From positions 6,914,739-6,978,738 of the forward strand of contig NZ_CP070973.1 of assembly GCF_017086405.1 (NCBI RefSeq): DNA of 64,000 bases. Direction: 5' to 3'. Shown here in pieces: positions 22,446 to 32,113 of this stretch. Every line of letters starts with the position of its first letter. Position 1 is the first letter of the stretch. Below the pieces are notes generated by a model, which made no database searches, was not told the DNA's origin, and worked only from the letters and a program-made list of their open reading frames with translations. Position numbers and translations under genes: made by a program. Source of the DNA: Mycobacterium gordonae (GTDB lineage: Bacteria > Actinomycetota > Actinomycetes > Mycobacteriales > Mycobacteriaceae).

Positions 22446-25400
22446 CCCTCAGCGCGAGCAGACGCAAAAGCCCCCTTAATGGTGCGAATTCGGGTGCTTC
22501 TGTGTCTGCTCGCGACACAAAGGTGACCCGGTGGGTCGCGACGATTGCCGGACTGATCGGGTTCGTGTTGTCGGTCGCCACGCCGCTGCTGCCGGTCGTG
22601 CAAACCACCGCGATGCTCAACTGGCCGCAGAACGGCCAGCTCAACAGTGTGACGTCGCCGCTGATCTCGCTCACGCCGGTCGACTTCAAAGCTTCGGTGC
22701 CGTGCAGCATCGAGCGCGACATGCCGCCGGGCGGCGGCGTCATCCTGGGCACCGCGCCCAAGCAGGGTAAGGACGCTAACCTCAACGCGCTGTTCGTCGT
22801 GGTCAGCGCGCAGCGGGTGGACGTCACCGACCGCAATGTCGTGATCCTGTCGGTGCCGCGCGACCTGATGCGGTCGCCCCAGTGTGAGCGCATCGACATC
22901 AGCTCGACGCATGCCGGCACGTTCGCGGAGTTCATCGGCTTGAAGGATCCCCGTGGCGCGCCGCTGCGCAGCGGCTTCCCGGACCCGAACCTGCGGCCGC
23001 AGATCGTCGGCGTGTTCACCGACCTGACCGGCCCGGCGCCGCCCCAGCTGAGCTTGTCGGCAACCATCGACACCCGCTTTTCCAGCACCCCGACCACCCT
23101 GAAGCTGCTGGCGATGGTCGGCGCGATCGTGGCCACCATCGTCGCGCTGATCGCCCTGTGGCGGCTCGACCAGCTCGACGGCCACCGCATGCGCCGCTGG
23201 ATTCCGGCGAACTGGCGCACCTTCACGCTGCTCGACGGCGTGGTGATCTTCGCCTTCCTGCTCTGGCATGTGATGGGCGCCAACTCCTCGGACGACGGCT
23301 ACATCCTCGGCATGGCGCGCGTCGCCGACCACGCCGGTTACATGTCCAATTACTTCCGCTGGTTCGGCAGCCCGGAAGACCCGTTCGGGTGGTACTACAA
23401 CCTGCTGGCGCTGATGACCCACGTCAGCGACGCCAGCATCTGGATGCGGCTGCCGGACCTGGTCGCCGGGTTGGTCTGCTGGCTACTGCTCTCTCGTGAG
23501 GTGCTGCCCCGGTTGGGGCCGGCGGTGGCCGCCAGTAGACCGGCCAACTGGGCGGCGGCGATGGTGCTGCTGACCGCCTGGATGCCGTTCAACAACGGGC
23601 TGCGCCCCGAAGGCATCATCGCGGTCGGATCGCTGGTCACCTATGTGCTGATCGAGCGCTCGATGCGGTACAGCCGCCTGACGCCGGCCGCGCTGGCGAT
23701 CATCACCGCGGCGTTCACCCTGGGTGTGCAGCCGACCGGGCTGATCGCGGTGGCCGCGCTGGTGGCCGGTGGTCGTCCGATCCTGCGAATCCTGGTGAAA
23801 CGCCGCCGCATGGTGGGCACCCTGCCGCTGCTGGCGCCGTTGCTGGCCGCGGGCACCGTGATCCTGACCGTCGTTTTCGCCGACCAGACCTTGTCGACGG
23901 TGCTGGAGGCCACCCGGGTCCGCAGCAAGATCGGCCCGAGCCAAGCCTGGTACACCGAGAACCTGCGCTACTACTACCTGTTCCTGCCCACTGTCGACGG
24001 CTCGCTGTCGCGCCGGTTCGGCTTCCTGATCGCCGCGCTGTGCCTGTTCACCGCGGTGTTCATCATGCTGCGGCGCAAGCGGGTGCCAGGTGTGGCGCGA
24101 GGTCCGGCGTGGCGGCTGATGGGCGTCATCTTCGGCACCATGTTCTTCCTGATGTTCGCCCCGACCAAGTGGGTGCACCACTTCGGTTTGTTCGCTGCGG
24201 TGGGCGCGGCGATGGCAGCGTTGACGACGGTATTGGTGTCGCCTGCGGTGTTGCGCTGGTCGCGTAACCGGATGGCATTCCTGGCTGCGGTGTTCTTCGT
24301 GGTGGCGCTGTGTTTTGCCACCACCAACGGGTGGTGGTATGTGTCGAGCTACGGCGTGCCGTTCAACAGCACCATGCCCAAGGTCGGCGGAATCACGGTC
24401 AGCACAGTGTTTTTCGCGCTGTTCGTGCTGGCGGCCGTTTATGCGGCCTGGCTGCACTTCGCACCCCGGGGCAGCGGCGAGGGTCGGGTGGCCCGCTGGC
24501 TCACCGCTGCCCCGGTGTCGCTGGCGGCCGGCTTCATGGCGCTGGTGTTCGTCGCCTCGATGGGCATCGGCATCGTGCGGCAGTACCCGACCTACTCCAA
24601 CGGCTGGTCGAATCTGCGGGCATTCACCGGCGGTTGCGGCCTGGCCGACGACGTGCTCGTCGAACCGGACACGAACGCGGGCTTCATGACGCCGCTGCCC
24701 GGTAACTACGGACCGCTGGGCCCGCTGGGCGGCAGCGATCCGGTCGGCTTCTCCCCTAACGGCGTGCCCGAGCACACCGTCGCCGAAGCCATGGTGATGA
24801 AGCCGAACCAACCCGGCACCGACTACGACTGGGACGCGCCCACCAAACTGAAGACACCCGGAATCAACGGCTCAACCGTGCCGCTGCCCTACCAGCTCGA
24901 CCCGGCGCGGGTGCCGCTGGCCGGAACCTATACGACGGGCGCCCAGCAGCAGAGCCGGCTGGCGTCGGCTTGGTACCAGCTGCCCAAGCCCGATGACGGG
25001 CATCCGCTGGTCGTCATCACCGCAGCCGGCAAGATCGCCGGCAACAGCGTCCTGCACCACTACACCAGCGGCCAGACCGTCGTCCTGGAATACGCGCGGC
25101 CCGGATCCGGCGCCCTGGTACCTGCCGGGCGGATGGTGCCGGACGACCTGTACGGCGAGCAGCCCAAGGCGTGGCGCAACCTGCGCTTCGCCCGGGACAA
25201 GATGCCCGCCGACGCCGTGGCGGTCCGGGTGGTGGCCGAGGATCTGTCGCTGACGCCGGAAGACTGGATCGCGGTGACGCCGCCGCGGGTGCCCGAGCTG
25301 CGCTCGCTGCAGGAGTATGTCGGCTCGACGCAGCCGGTGCTGCTGGACTGGGCGGTCGGGTTGGCCTTCCCGTGCCAGCAGCCGATGCTGCACACCAACG

Positions 25401-25684
25401 GCGTCACCGAGATTCCGCGGTTCCGCATCACGCCGGACTATTCGGCCAAGAAGCTGGACACCGACACCTGGGAGGACGGCGTCAACGGCGGCCTGCTCGG
25501 CATCACCGACCTGCTGCTGCGCGCCCACGTCATGGCCACCTACCTGTCGCGGGACTGGGCCCGCGACTGGGGCTCGCTGCGCAAGTTCGACACCCTGGTC
25601 GACGCGCCGCCGGCGCGGCTGGATCTGGGCGAGGCGACGCGCAGCGGGTTGTGGTCGCCGGGGCAGATCCGGATCAAGCCCTGA
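22442..25684 (+). CDS. embB: arabinosyltransferase EmbB
   Basis: Partner of EmbA in arabinogalactan arabinan synthesis and main site of ethambutol resistance mutations. It has 1080 residues; the M. tuberculosis protein has 1098. Most of the difference is a loop missing after WRLDQLDG near residue 245. The catalytic loop GANSSDDGYILGMA has Asp284-Asp285 (Asp299-Asp300 in M. tuberculosis numbering). The resistance-determining positions are wild type: Met291 equals Met306 and Gly391 equals Gly406. The motif FAPTKWVHHFG carries Ala where EmbC and EmbA have Thr. The ATG overlaps the embA stop by 4 bp. Confidence 0.96.
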   Translation: MTLSASRRKSPLNGANSGASVSARDTKVTRWVATIAGLIGFVLSVATPLLPVVQTTAMLNWPQNGQLNSVTSPLISLTPVDFKASVPCSIERDMPPGGGVILGTAPKQGKDANLNALFVVVSAQRVDVTDRNVVILSVPRDLMRSPQCERIDISSTHAGTFAEFIGLKDPRGAPLRSGFPDPNLRPQIVGVFTDLTGPAPPQLSLSATIDTRFSSTPTTLKLLAMVGAIVATIVALIALWRLDQLDGHRMRRWIPANWRTFTLLDGVVIFAFLLWHVMGANSSDDGYILGMARVADHAGYMSNYFRWFGSPEDPFGWYYNLLALMTHVSDASIWMRLPDLVAGLVCWLLLSREVLPRLGPAVAASRPANWAAAMVLLTAWMPFNNGLRPEGIIAVGSLVTYVLIERSMRYSRLTPAALAIITAAFTLGVQPTGLIAVAALVAGGRPILRILVKRRRMVGTLPLLAPLLAAGTVILTVVFADQTLSTVLEATRVRSKIGPSQAWYTENLRYYYLFLPTVDGSLSRRFGFLIAALCLFTAVFIMLRRKRVPGVARGPAWRLMGVIFGTMFFLMFAPTKWVHHFGLFAAVGAAMAALTTVLVSPAVLRWSRNRMAFLAAVFFVVALCFATTNGWWYVSSYGVPFNSTMPKVGGITVSTVFFALFVLAAVYAAWLHFAPRGSGEGRVARWLTAAPVSLAAGFMALVFVASMGIGIVRQYPTYSNGWSNLRAFTGGCGLADDVLVEPDTNAGFMTPLPGNYGPLGPLGGSDPVGFSPNGVPEHTVAEAMVMKPNQPGTDYDWDAPTKLKTPGINGSTVPLPYQLDPARVPLAGTYTTGAQQQSRLASAWYQLPKPDDGHPLVVITAAGKIAGNSVLHHYTSGQTVVLEYARPGSGALVPAGRMVPDDLYGEQPKAWRNLRFARDKMPADAVAVRVVAEDLSLTPEDWIAVTPPRVPELRSLQEYVGSTQPVLLDWAVGLAFPCQQPMLHTNGVTEIPRFRITPDYSAKKLDTDTWEDGVNGGLLGITDLLLRAHVMATYLSRDWARDWGSLRKFDTLVDAPPARLDLGEATRSGLWSPGQIRIKP

Positions 25685-25725
25685 TATTTGGCGTACCACC
25701 ACCGGGTGGCCAGTCACGCCGGTCC

Positions 25726-26388
25726 TCACCCAACTGCCGATCTACGACGGCGCTGACGTAGTGCCCCCCGGCAGGGCGGGGATGTCGCGGTTTCGGGGTC
25801 TTTGACGGTTGGAGGGGCTTTTGCCAGCTGATACCAGTGAGATCGCCAGGCGGCCTGTTGGCCTGGTGGGCGTAGATCAGGCGATGGCCAGCACACGGCA
25901 TCTAAACGCAAGCCCAGGACGGCCAATCGAGCGAGGCTGATGGCTCCCGCTCTTACCAGGATGTCGGTCAGGATCCGTTTTCTCCCCGACAGCGTGCTTT
26001 GCCCCAAGGGCGGCGGGTGAAGTGACTGATCTTGCGTCACGACCGGCCGATACTCCCGGTAATCGGCCTGCGAGCCTGGATCGCGTTGGCGGGCCCTGGC
26101 GTGCTGCAGAGCGGCTTCATCGGCATGACTGGTGATGACCCCGCCGCGGCGGGCATTGGTGCATTGCGCCCGCAGCGGACACGACCCGCACAACCAACCG
26201 AAGCGAGCTGTCTGCTGACGCCGCCCGGTGCCGATGGCCACGCTGTGATCGGCCGGGCAGGTGAGAGTGCCGTCAGTCAGGTCGATGCGGAACTGATCTT
26301 TGGAATAGCCGTTGGCGTTGCGAACCGGGGGTGCCTCGGCGCGTATGTCCAGACCGCGCCTGGTCTGCTCATTCGAGGGTGGCTCCAT
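25726..26388 (-). mobile_element. remnant of an IS1182-like transposase (C-terminal half)
   Basis: The reverse strand encodes the C-terminal half of an IS1182-type DDE transposase. The visible parts are NGYSKDQFRIDL, TLTCPADHSVAI, the cysteine cluster LCGSCPLRAQC, and HEAAL-like text followed by RARQRDPGSQADYREYRP. After YREYRPVV the frame shifts: the next frame reads ISHFTRRPWGKARCRG, then the first frame resumes with KRILTDILVRAGAISLARL. The catalytic N-terminal half is absent and no terminal inverted repeats were found, so this is a dead remnant. It marks the boundary between embB and the ESX-1-like island, where M. tuberculosis has Rv3796 directly. Confidence 0.72.
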
Positions 26389-27043
26389 CGGCCTAATCCG
26401 GACCCCGGCAAATCCGCTCTAGGCACGCCGAAATCCGCTGACTTAAACAGCGCCGCCCTGGTACATAGATCCATTCGGCAATAGCAGGCGGAAGCGGACG
26501 CCATGACCATCGTCGTGGCGTCCGCTTCCGTTGGCCGGGTCAAACCTTGCCGGGCGAGCGTGTCGATGATTGTCGATGCGGGTGTCACGTTGCCGGACAA
26601 CGCGATTGCTCATAGGGCGTTCGCGGGTCGCGCCCAGGCGCTGCCGCAGTCAGGGTTCAGTTCGGACAAATATCGGGCCGGTGCTCAGGTTTCGAGGACG
26701 GCCAGCGACCAGCACCAGCCGGCCAGCTCCCGGACGATCGCGGTAGTGCTCACCACGGGCCAATTCTTGCGGGCATCGAATGCTTCGATCAATAACCTGC
26801 GGGCAAGCCCGTTGCCGTTTTAGTTCTCGGCCAGATCACATCTGGGTGTTCGAGCACCGTGTTCTACCACAATTTGCCGCCCTGTCACCCGCACGCCACG
26901 CTACGGCCAACCATTGGCGCACTGCTCCCAAATCTGTTGCCGCACCTGACATTCCCGCCATGCAGGCTCGTTCGAACGCTGCTACGCTCCCCTCAGTGCG
27001 CGGCTCGGGTGCACGAATGCGCTAGCGCGAAGGGACCTCCCGG
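26389..27043. other. intergenic region upstream of the ESX-1-like genes
   Basis: There are 655 bp without a supportable gene. Short frames exist on both strands but lack a ribosome binding site or recognisable domain. The region probably mixes decayed insertion-sequence DNA near 26400-26500 with the promoter of the espE-like gene. That gene's ATG at 27044 is preceded by GAAGGGACC. Confidence 0.4.
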
Positions 27044-28373
27044 ATGTCATGGCTTAATGGTGCTTCAGACCTTATGACGGTGGTAAAGAGCTTGTACTCC
27101 GGCGGTAGCGCAGTCCAGAACCAGGACTGGGGTTCGCTGGGCGCGAGCGCGGGCACGATCGTCGGTAAAGGATTGATTTACGCGAGTAAGCAGAGCACGA
27201 CTCTCGCCAACGCCTTGAAGACTTCCGGCACAAAAATGTTGCCGACCCCAACAGCGATCGTCGACGCTGCGGCGATCGCACTGCTAGTCGTGGACTTTCT
27301 CAACGGCTTCGGCACTCCCAACTCCGGGGCCGCAGTGTCGACGGCGTCGGACAAATTCAACCTTTACACCACCACCCTGGTGCCGGGGTGCGTCCCGGAC
27401 TCCAGGGACTGGTCCGGTCCTGCCGCAACCGCATACACCGAACAGGTCAACACCCTCAAGAATTACGTGGCAACGATGAATGGGTACGACCAGAAGCTCC
27501 AGGGGCAGTTGAAGAACCAGGCCGCCGAAATCAAGCGCGCCCACATGTGCATCACCGTCAACGTGGCCGTCCTGACGGCCGCGGCAGGCGTGGCCCTCGC
27601 TCTGTACCTCATTCCCGTCGTCGGTCCGGAAGTATCGTTGGCGTGGCAGATCATCGCCGCCTTCGCGTGTTGTTCGGCAGTCCTGGTGATCGAGATGCTG
27701 ACGCTAGCGAACTCGATGTCACTGGCCAACGAGGTGGCCGCCTTGGCGCAACAGTATGTCGCGCTCGGCAGTGAGGTCGAGGCGAAGATGGCGGGCACCT
27801 ATGGGCAGATCGCTGGCGCAGTTGCCGGCGAGACCTCGTCCAAGCTCTCCGACTTCAAAAAGATCTCCGACGGCTTGTCAAGCTTCTCCGCCGCGCCAAG
27901 CGTATCTGCATTGGCCGTGGCCGCCGGAAGCAGCGCGCTCCCGTCACAACGGGCCTTGCTGGACGCATCTGAAGCAGCCGAGGCCTCGGGACTCAGTGCG
28001 GTCGAAGTGCCGGCGGAAGCGGCACCCGCCACGCCGGTCGCAGCCCCCGCCGCGGCCTTCCCAACGGTCACGCCACCACCTGGCGGCGCAGGTTTCTCAG
28101 ATGGCGGGCATGGCCTCCAAACTCTCGCAGACGGTCTCCCAGCCCCTCAACCAGACCATGCAACAGGTCCAGCAGATCACCCAGATGGGCCAGCAATACA
28201 GCCCTGGCGGCGCTGACGCTGCCGATGAGAATCACGGCGTACCCGACCGTGACGAGGACACCGCGGTGGCGGCGGCTGCGTCGGGTGAAGGGGGTGGCAT
28301 CGAGCGTGCACCGATCGATGCCCGGTCTGAGAGCACCGAGGGGCCCGCGACTGGCAGCGAGCGGGTCCTCTGA
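27044..28373 (+). CDS. espE: EspE/EspA-family ESX-1 substrate-like protein, frameshifted
   Basis: First gene of an ESX-1-like block, in the place of espE. The frame from 27044 encodes 390 residues. It has a WxG-type motif in DWSGPAATAYTEQ, a long helix, and hydrophobic segments around residues 170-225 as in EspE and EspA, then an Ala/Pro-rich tail. The tail frame ends at 28216, but from about 28080 another frame carries QVSQMAGMASKLSQTVSQ and ends ERAPIDARSESTE...ERVL. This matches the EspE C-terminus (ERAPIDAGT...GTVL in M. tuberculosis). A net +1 change between about 28070 and 28100 explains this; the intact protein would be about 442 residues and end at 28373. EspE is a cell-envelope ESX-1 substrate. 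The N-terminal similarity is weak, so the name rests on position and tail. Confidence 0.7.
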
Positions 28374-28446
28374 CGTTGGGCGGTTCGCCGAAACCGTAGC
28401 GCGCCAATGCTTTCGAGGTAGGCACGAACGATAGGAGAACGACGAT

Positions 28447-28761
28447 ATGACCGTTCTACACGTCTCACCGGCAACCCTGGAAACACTGGCAAAGAACCAG
28501 ACGGACGCGGCGGGCTACGCGCAGGCCGGGGCGGACGCCCTGTCCGGGACCGGCAAGGACTGCTGGATCAGCCATGGGGTGATCAGCGGATCCAGCAACG
28601 GGGCGTTCGACACTATCGAGACGATCCGGCAAGCCGCGGGGACGGCCTTCGTCAATGCCAGTCTCGGCCTGGCCGCAAAGCTCCGGGCTGCCGAGGCCGC
28701 CTATGAGGGCGTCGACGGGGAACTGGCCGACAACCTCGACTCGCAGATGCTCGACAAGTAG
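28447..28761 (+). CDS. espF: EspF/EspC-like ESX-1 secretion-associated protein
   Basis: Small helical protein of 104 residues (103 for EspF and EspC), of the WXG100-like ESX-1 secretion-associated group. It begins MTVLHVSPATLETLAKNQ, as EspC begins with a similar VxPexLxxLA pattern, and has the central ISHGVISGSSNGAFDTIE corresponding to the THGxxxSxFNDTL region of that family. It ends in EAAYEGVDGELADNL, a Y-rich tail helix of the kind that carries the type VII signal. AGGAGA lies 8-10 nt before the ATG. It follows the espE-like gene and precedes the espG-like gene by 2 bp, the M. tuberculosis espE-espF-espG1 order. Confidence 0.82.
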   Translation: MTVLHVSPATLETLAKNQTDAAGYAQAGADALSGTGKDCWISHGVISGSSNGAFDTIETIRQAAGTAFVNASLGLAAKLRAAEAAYEGVDGELADNLDSQMLDK

Positions 28762-28763
28762 TC

Positions 28764-29578
28764 ATGTCCAGTTCCATTGCCACCGGCGCCGGGCCCGTTG
28801 GCGACGTTGTCGGCGTAGGGGTCACCATCGACGGCTTGTTGGTGATTGCCGACCTGCTGCACCTATCCGAATTTCCTCCGGCGCTTGGAATTCGGCCGAA
28901 TATCCCGCAAGAGGCTCTGCGTACCCTGGTCTGGGATCAGGTGCGGCGCGACCTCACCGCCCAGGGCGTGTTGGACCTTTATGGCCGCCCGCACCCGACG
29001 GTGGCGGCGATGGTCGACACAGTGAGCAGACCGGACCGGGTGCTGGAGGGCCGCTGGTTTCGGCGAGACGTCGGCGGCCTGATGGTGCGATTCGTCGTAT
29101 GCCGCAAGGACGACCGCCATGTAGTGGCCGCGCGGGACGGCGACATATTGGTTCTGCAGCTTTGCGCTCCCCAGGTGGGACTGGCCGGAATGGTGACCGT
29201 CGTGCTCGGCAATGCCAAACCCGCTAGCGTCGAGCCGCTTACCGGCTTGGCGGCGGAGTTGTCCGCGTGCACCACCCCACATCATTTGATGGAACGCGGA
29301 GTGGGGGTTGCCTCAGCCCGCGTCTATTCCGAACTCATCGCCGCCCCGGACAGCTGGGCGGAAATCACTGCTGCCCAACGTCATCCCGGCGGGACGACCA
29401 CTCAGACCGCCGTGGCCGCGGGGGTGCTCGACTCAGCCTGGGGCCGGGTGGTGTCGCGCTGCCCCGACGCGTCGGCGGCGAGTTGTACGGAAGCTTCCTG
29501 CCCGGCAGTCAGGAGAATCTTCAGCGGACGCTGGATGGCCTGATGGAGTTTCTACCTGCCGGCACCTGGTTCGACTAA
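28764..29578 (+). CDS. espG1: EspG1-like ESX-1 chaperone, C-terminal frameshift
   Basis: Cytosolic chaperone family that binds PE/PPE substrates of its own ESX system. The match to EspG1 (Rv3866) is extensive: DVVGVGVTIDGLLVIADLLH, LGIRPNIPQEALR, DLTAQGVLDLYG, LEGRWFRRDVGGLMVRFVV and QRHPGGTTTQT. The starting frame ends at 29543. A two-base CG insertion at 29455-29458 breaks it; after correction the next frame reads LPRRVGGELYGSFLPGSQEN and LMEFLPAGTWFD to TAA 29576-29578, as in EspG1. The corrected length is about 270 residues (283 in M. tuberculosis). The beta-sheet core is intact, but the last 40 residues as sequenced are nonsense. Confidence 0.88.
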
Positions 29579-29673
29579 CCCAACCACCACAACTCCATGG
29601 CTCCACTGTCCGTCGAAATCCGTCTTTCCTGACATTGACTCCGATCGCTAATACCCAGAAAGAAGACGACGCG

Positions 29674-30294
29674 ATGCCAGATCCCCGCGAGCACGACGAC
29701 CTCGACGCGTTCGACATCTTCGATGCTGACGAGGTCGACCGCGATAGCTCGGCAGATCCGGACGTGCTGGAGCTGCCCGATGAGGACGTGGCTTTCGTGC
29801 AGTCAGTTGTTGACCCACTGGACAACGACTATGCAGCGCAGGATGAGCCGGTATCGCAAGACACATGCAGCGCACTGGACGCCATCGACGCGTCGACCGA
29901 GCCCGAGGAGGCACAGGCCGACGGCGAAGAGGAAGCAGGCGTTCAGCTGTTCTCGGTGGTCAACCCCTCCGACTCGGTGCTGGTGTCAGCGCTTATGGAC
30001 GGCAGAACCCAGCGGGTCAAGCTGTCTCCGGAGGCGCTCAAACAGACCGAATCCGAACTCGCGCAAGAAATCATCATCCTTGCTGAGTTGGCTCGACAGA
30101 AAGGCCTAGCAGGCCAGCGTACTTACCTGCTCGAAAACGCAGCTCAAACTGAAGGGCTTCAAGAGGTCCGCGATTTCGGCCTGGACGGCAAGGAAATCCT
30201 CCAAGCATTCATGGACAGCGGTATGCAGCTGCCGACACCGGAACAAGCCCAAGATGCTCAGGCCGAAGTTTTCGCAGCCCGATACCAGCAGTAG
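29674..30294 (+). CDS. espH: EspH-like protein
   Basis: The 206-residue acidic protein starts MPDPREHDDLDAFDIFDADE and carries the EspH core: LFSVVNPSDSVLVSALMDGR, then QEIIILAELARQKGLAGQRT, then MQLPTPEQAQDAQAEVFAARY. The corresponding text in Rv3867 (183 residues) is VTNPQGSVSVSTLMDGR, IADLARQKARASQ and LPTPEEAAAAEAEVFATRY. EspH is a cytosolic ESX-1 factor needed for EspE/EspF export in M. marinum. The ATG at 29674 was chosen because it begins the acidic N-terminus; the frame is open upstream but without similarity. The 232 bp downstream, before the PPE gene, hold nothing recognisable. In ESX-1 the machine genes eccA1 to eccCb1 and PE35 stand there. Confidence 0.88.
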   Translation: MPDPREHDDLDAFDIFDADEVDRDSSADPDVLELPDEDVAFVQSVVDPLDNDYAAQDEPVSQDTCSALDAIDASTEPEEAQADGEEEAGVQLFSVVNPSDSVLVSALMDGRTQRVKLSPEALKQTESELAQEIIILAELARQKGLAGQRTYLLENAAQTEGLQEVRDFGLDGKEILQAFMDSGMQLPTPEQAQDAQAEVFAARYQQ

Positions 30295-30526
30295 CAGCAT
30301 GAGTTCGGTCACTTGTCGTAGACATAATAGTGCGCAGCTGAATATAAATATGATGGCAACGTCGCCATCCGTGCCGCTCTTAGTCGATGTGAAGAATTCC
30401 GATAGTGTTCACATTAGATTCGTATTCCATTTTAGGTCCTTCCGCAATTGGTGAGGTCGGCGCATGCTCCGCATCCGACAATTGCTTCCTGCAGAGTGAT
30501 TCGCCACGAAAGAGGGGCGGCTGAGT

Positions 30527-31732
30527 ATGTTCTGGCATTCGCTGCCACCCGAACTGAACACCGCTCGCCTGATGGCCGGCGCCGGCCCCGGCCCGATGCT
30601 GGAGGCCGCCGCGGGGTGGGCGGGGTTCGGAAACGCCCTCGAGGCTCAGGCAGCCGGGTTGGCGGAAGCCCTCTTTGCGCTGCAGGGCTTCTGGGCCGGC
30701 GCCGGCAGCGAACGGGCGATGGCGGCGCTCACACCCATGGTGGCCTGGCTTAACGACGCGGCGAACAAATCACAGCAACGTGCCGCACAGGCGTCGGCAC
30801 AGGCTGACGCCTACCTCACCGCTCTCGCGGCGACACCGTCGCTGATCGATATCGTGGTGAATCACGTCACGCACGCGGTACTGCTCGCAACCAACTTCCT
30901 CGGCATCAACCTGATGCCCATCGGTGCCAACGAAACCGACTATTTCGTCCGTATGTGGAACGAGGCCGCCGCGGCAATGGACATCTACCAAGCGGAGACC
31001 CAGGCCAACACAGTCTTCGAGCCGCTGCTGCCGCTGCAGCCCATCCTGCAGCCCGAAGTGGGTGAGGTGCTTAATGAGGGTGTCGGGGTGGTATTGAGCG
31101 AGGCCTCGGCACAACGCTTGACGGGTTTTGTCCCGAGTTGGGCTGCGTTTGGCGACGAGCAAGCCATGCAGTTGCTGAGTCAACTAGAGCAACTGGGACC
31201 GCTGACCGGGCCCATGCAGACACTCATGCAGCCGATCCAGCAGTTGACGTCGCTTGTCGGCCAGACGGGCGGCATGGCTGGCAGCGGCATCGCAGGCAGC
31301 GACATGGCTGGCAGCGAATTCGGCGCCGCCACTGCTGGTGGCTCTTCCAGCACTCTTGCCGGCAAGGAATTGGGACAGCTTGGTCTACTGGGTGCCAGCC
31401 CGCTGTCCAATCATCCACTCGCCGGCGGTTCGGGCCCCACCTTGGGCCCCGGATTGATTCACGCCGGAGCACTGCCGGGGGCGGCGGGATCGGAGGCCCG
31501 CACCGCGCTGGTGTCGGAACTGATCGAGAGGCCGGCCGAGACGGCCTCACCTGCGACACCGGGAGCCGGTCCTGGTCTGTCGACCGGCGGGGGCGCAGCG
31601 CCGAGGACCCTGCCAGCAGGCGGCGCAGAGTCCGAGGCGGACGCCGGATCGGGTCTGGTGACCGCCGCACTGGTCGCCGATCATTCCAACGAAGGCCAAA
31701 TCGTCGGTTTCGACGATGGGGACGACTGGTGA
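30527..31732 (+). CDS. PPE68: PPE68-like PPE protein
   Basis: PPE-family ESX-1 substrate of 401 residues (368 in Rv3873). It begins MFWHSLPPELNTARLMAGAG, nearly as PPE68 does, with the PPE motif at residues 7-9, a WxG-type turn in FWAGAGSERAM and the conserved NFLGINLMPI and YFVRMWNEAAAAM. The C-terminal half is Gly/Ser-rich, contains GLLGASPLSNHPLAGGSGP as in PPE68, and ends in the acidic FDDGDDW. PPE68 normally pairs with PE35, encoded directly upstream in ESX-1. No PE gene is present here, so the partner must come from elsewhere if the protein is exported. esxB-like follows after 30 bp. Confidence 0.92.
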   Translation: MFWHSLPPELNTARLMAGAGPGPMLEAAAGWAGFGNALEAQAAGLAEALFALQGFWAGAGSERAMAALTPMVAWLNDAANKSQQRAAQASAQADAYLTALAATPSLIDIVVNHVTHAVLLATNFLGINLMPIGANETDYFVRMWNEAAAAMDIYQAETQANTVFEPLLPLQPILQPEVGEVLNEGVGVVLSEASAQRLTGFVPSWAAFGDEQAMQLLSQLEQLGPLTGPMQTLMQPIQQLTSLVGQTGGMAGSGIAGSDMAGSEFGAATAGGSSSTLAGKELGQLGLLGASPLSNHPLAGGSGPTLGPGLIHAGALPGAAGSEARTALVSELIERPAETASPATPGAGPGLSTGGGAAPRTLPAGGAESEADAGSGLVTAALVADHSNEGQIVGFDDGDDW

Positions 31733-31762
31733 ATACCAACATCCAACAAGTAGGAGCCCCCC

Positions 31763-32068
31763 ATGAAAGAGATGAAAGCTGATGCCGCCAAGCTCCACAC
31801 GGAGGCAGCGAACTTCGATCAAATTTCGGTGGAATTGCAGCAGATAATCCGCATGGTCGAGACCGTTAGTGGCGAACTGTCCGGCCAATGGCGGGGCAAG
31901 GCGGGCGCGGCCGCAAAGCAGGCTCTGACACGGTTCCGCGAAGCGGGGCAAGCGCAGATCAGCGCACTGACCGACATCTCGGCCAACATCTACGAGGCTG
32001 CTGTCCAATACGGCAAATCTGACGACGAACAAGCAACCAGCTTGGCCGCGCAGATGAACTTCGGCTGA
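31763..32068 (+). CDS. esxB: EsxB (CFP-10)-like WXG100 protein
   Basis: WXG100 protein of 101 residues matching CFP-10 along its length: MKEMKADAAKLHTEAANFDQ at the front, the WxG turn in GQWRGKAGAAAKQA near residue 44, and the type VII signal Y-x-x-x-D in VQYGKSDDEQ near residue 84. CFP-10 ends in LSSQMGF, the segment bound by the ATPase EccCb1; this protein ends in LAAQMNFG. It keeps the Leu, Met and Phe of that signal but has one extra Gly. It should form a dimer with the EsxA-like protein encoded 45 bp downstream. GTAGGAG precedes the ATG. Confidence 0.95.
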   Translation: MKEMKADAAKLHTEAANFDQISVELQQIIRMVETVSGELSGQWRGKAGAAAKQALTRFREAGQAQISALTDISANIYEAAVQYGKSDDEQATSLAAQMNFG

Positions 32069-32113
32069 CGCACCAGCCCACGACTCGGCTTCAGCCCGTA
32101 AAGGAGAACAGTG

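Noticed and set aside
26503..26823. Short forward frame in the gap before the espE-like gene
   Set aside because: No ribosome binding site, no similarity, atypical composition; probably non-coding.
30295..30526. Search for remnants of eccA1-eccCb1 or PE35 between the espH-like and PPE68-like genes
   Set aside because: The 232 bp are AT-richer and show no PE motif or ATPase text in any frame, so a clean loss is more likely than decay in place.
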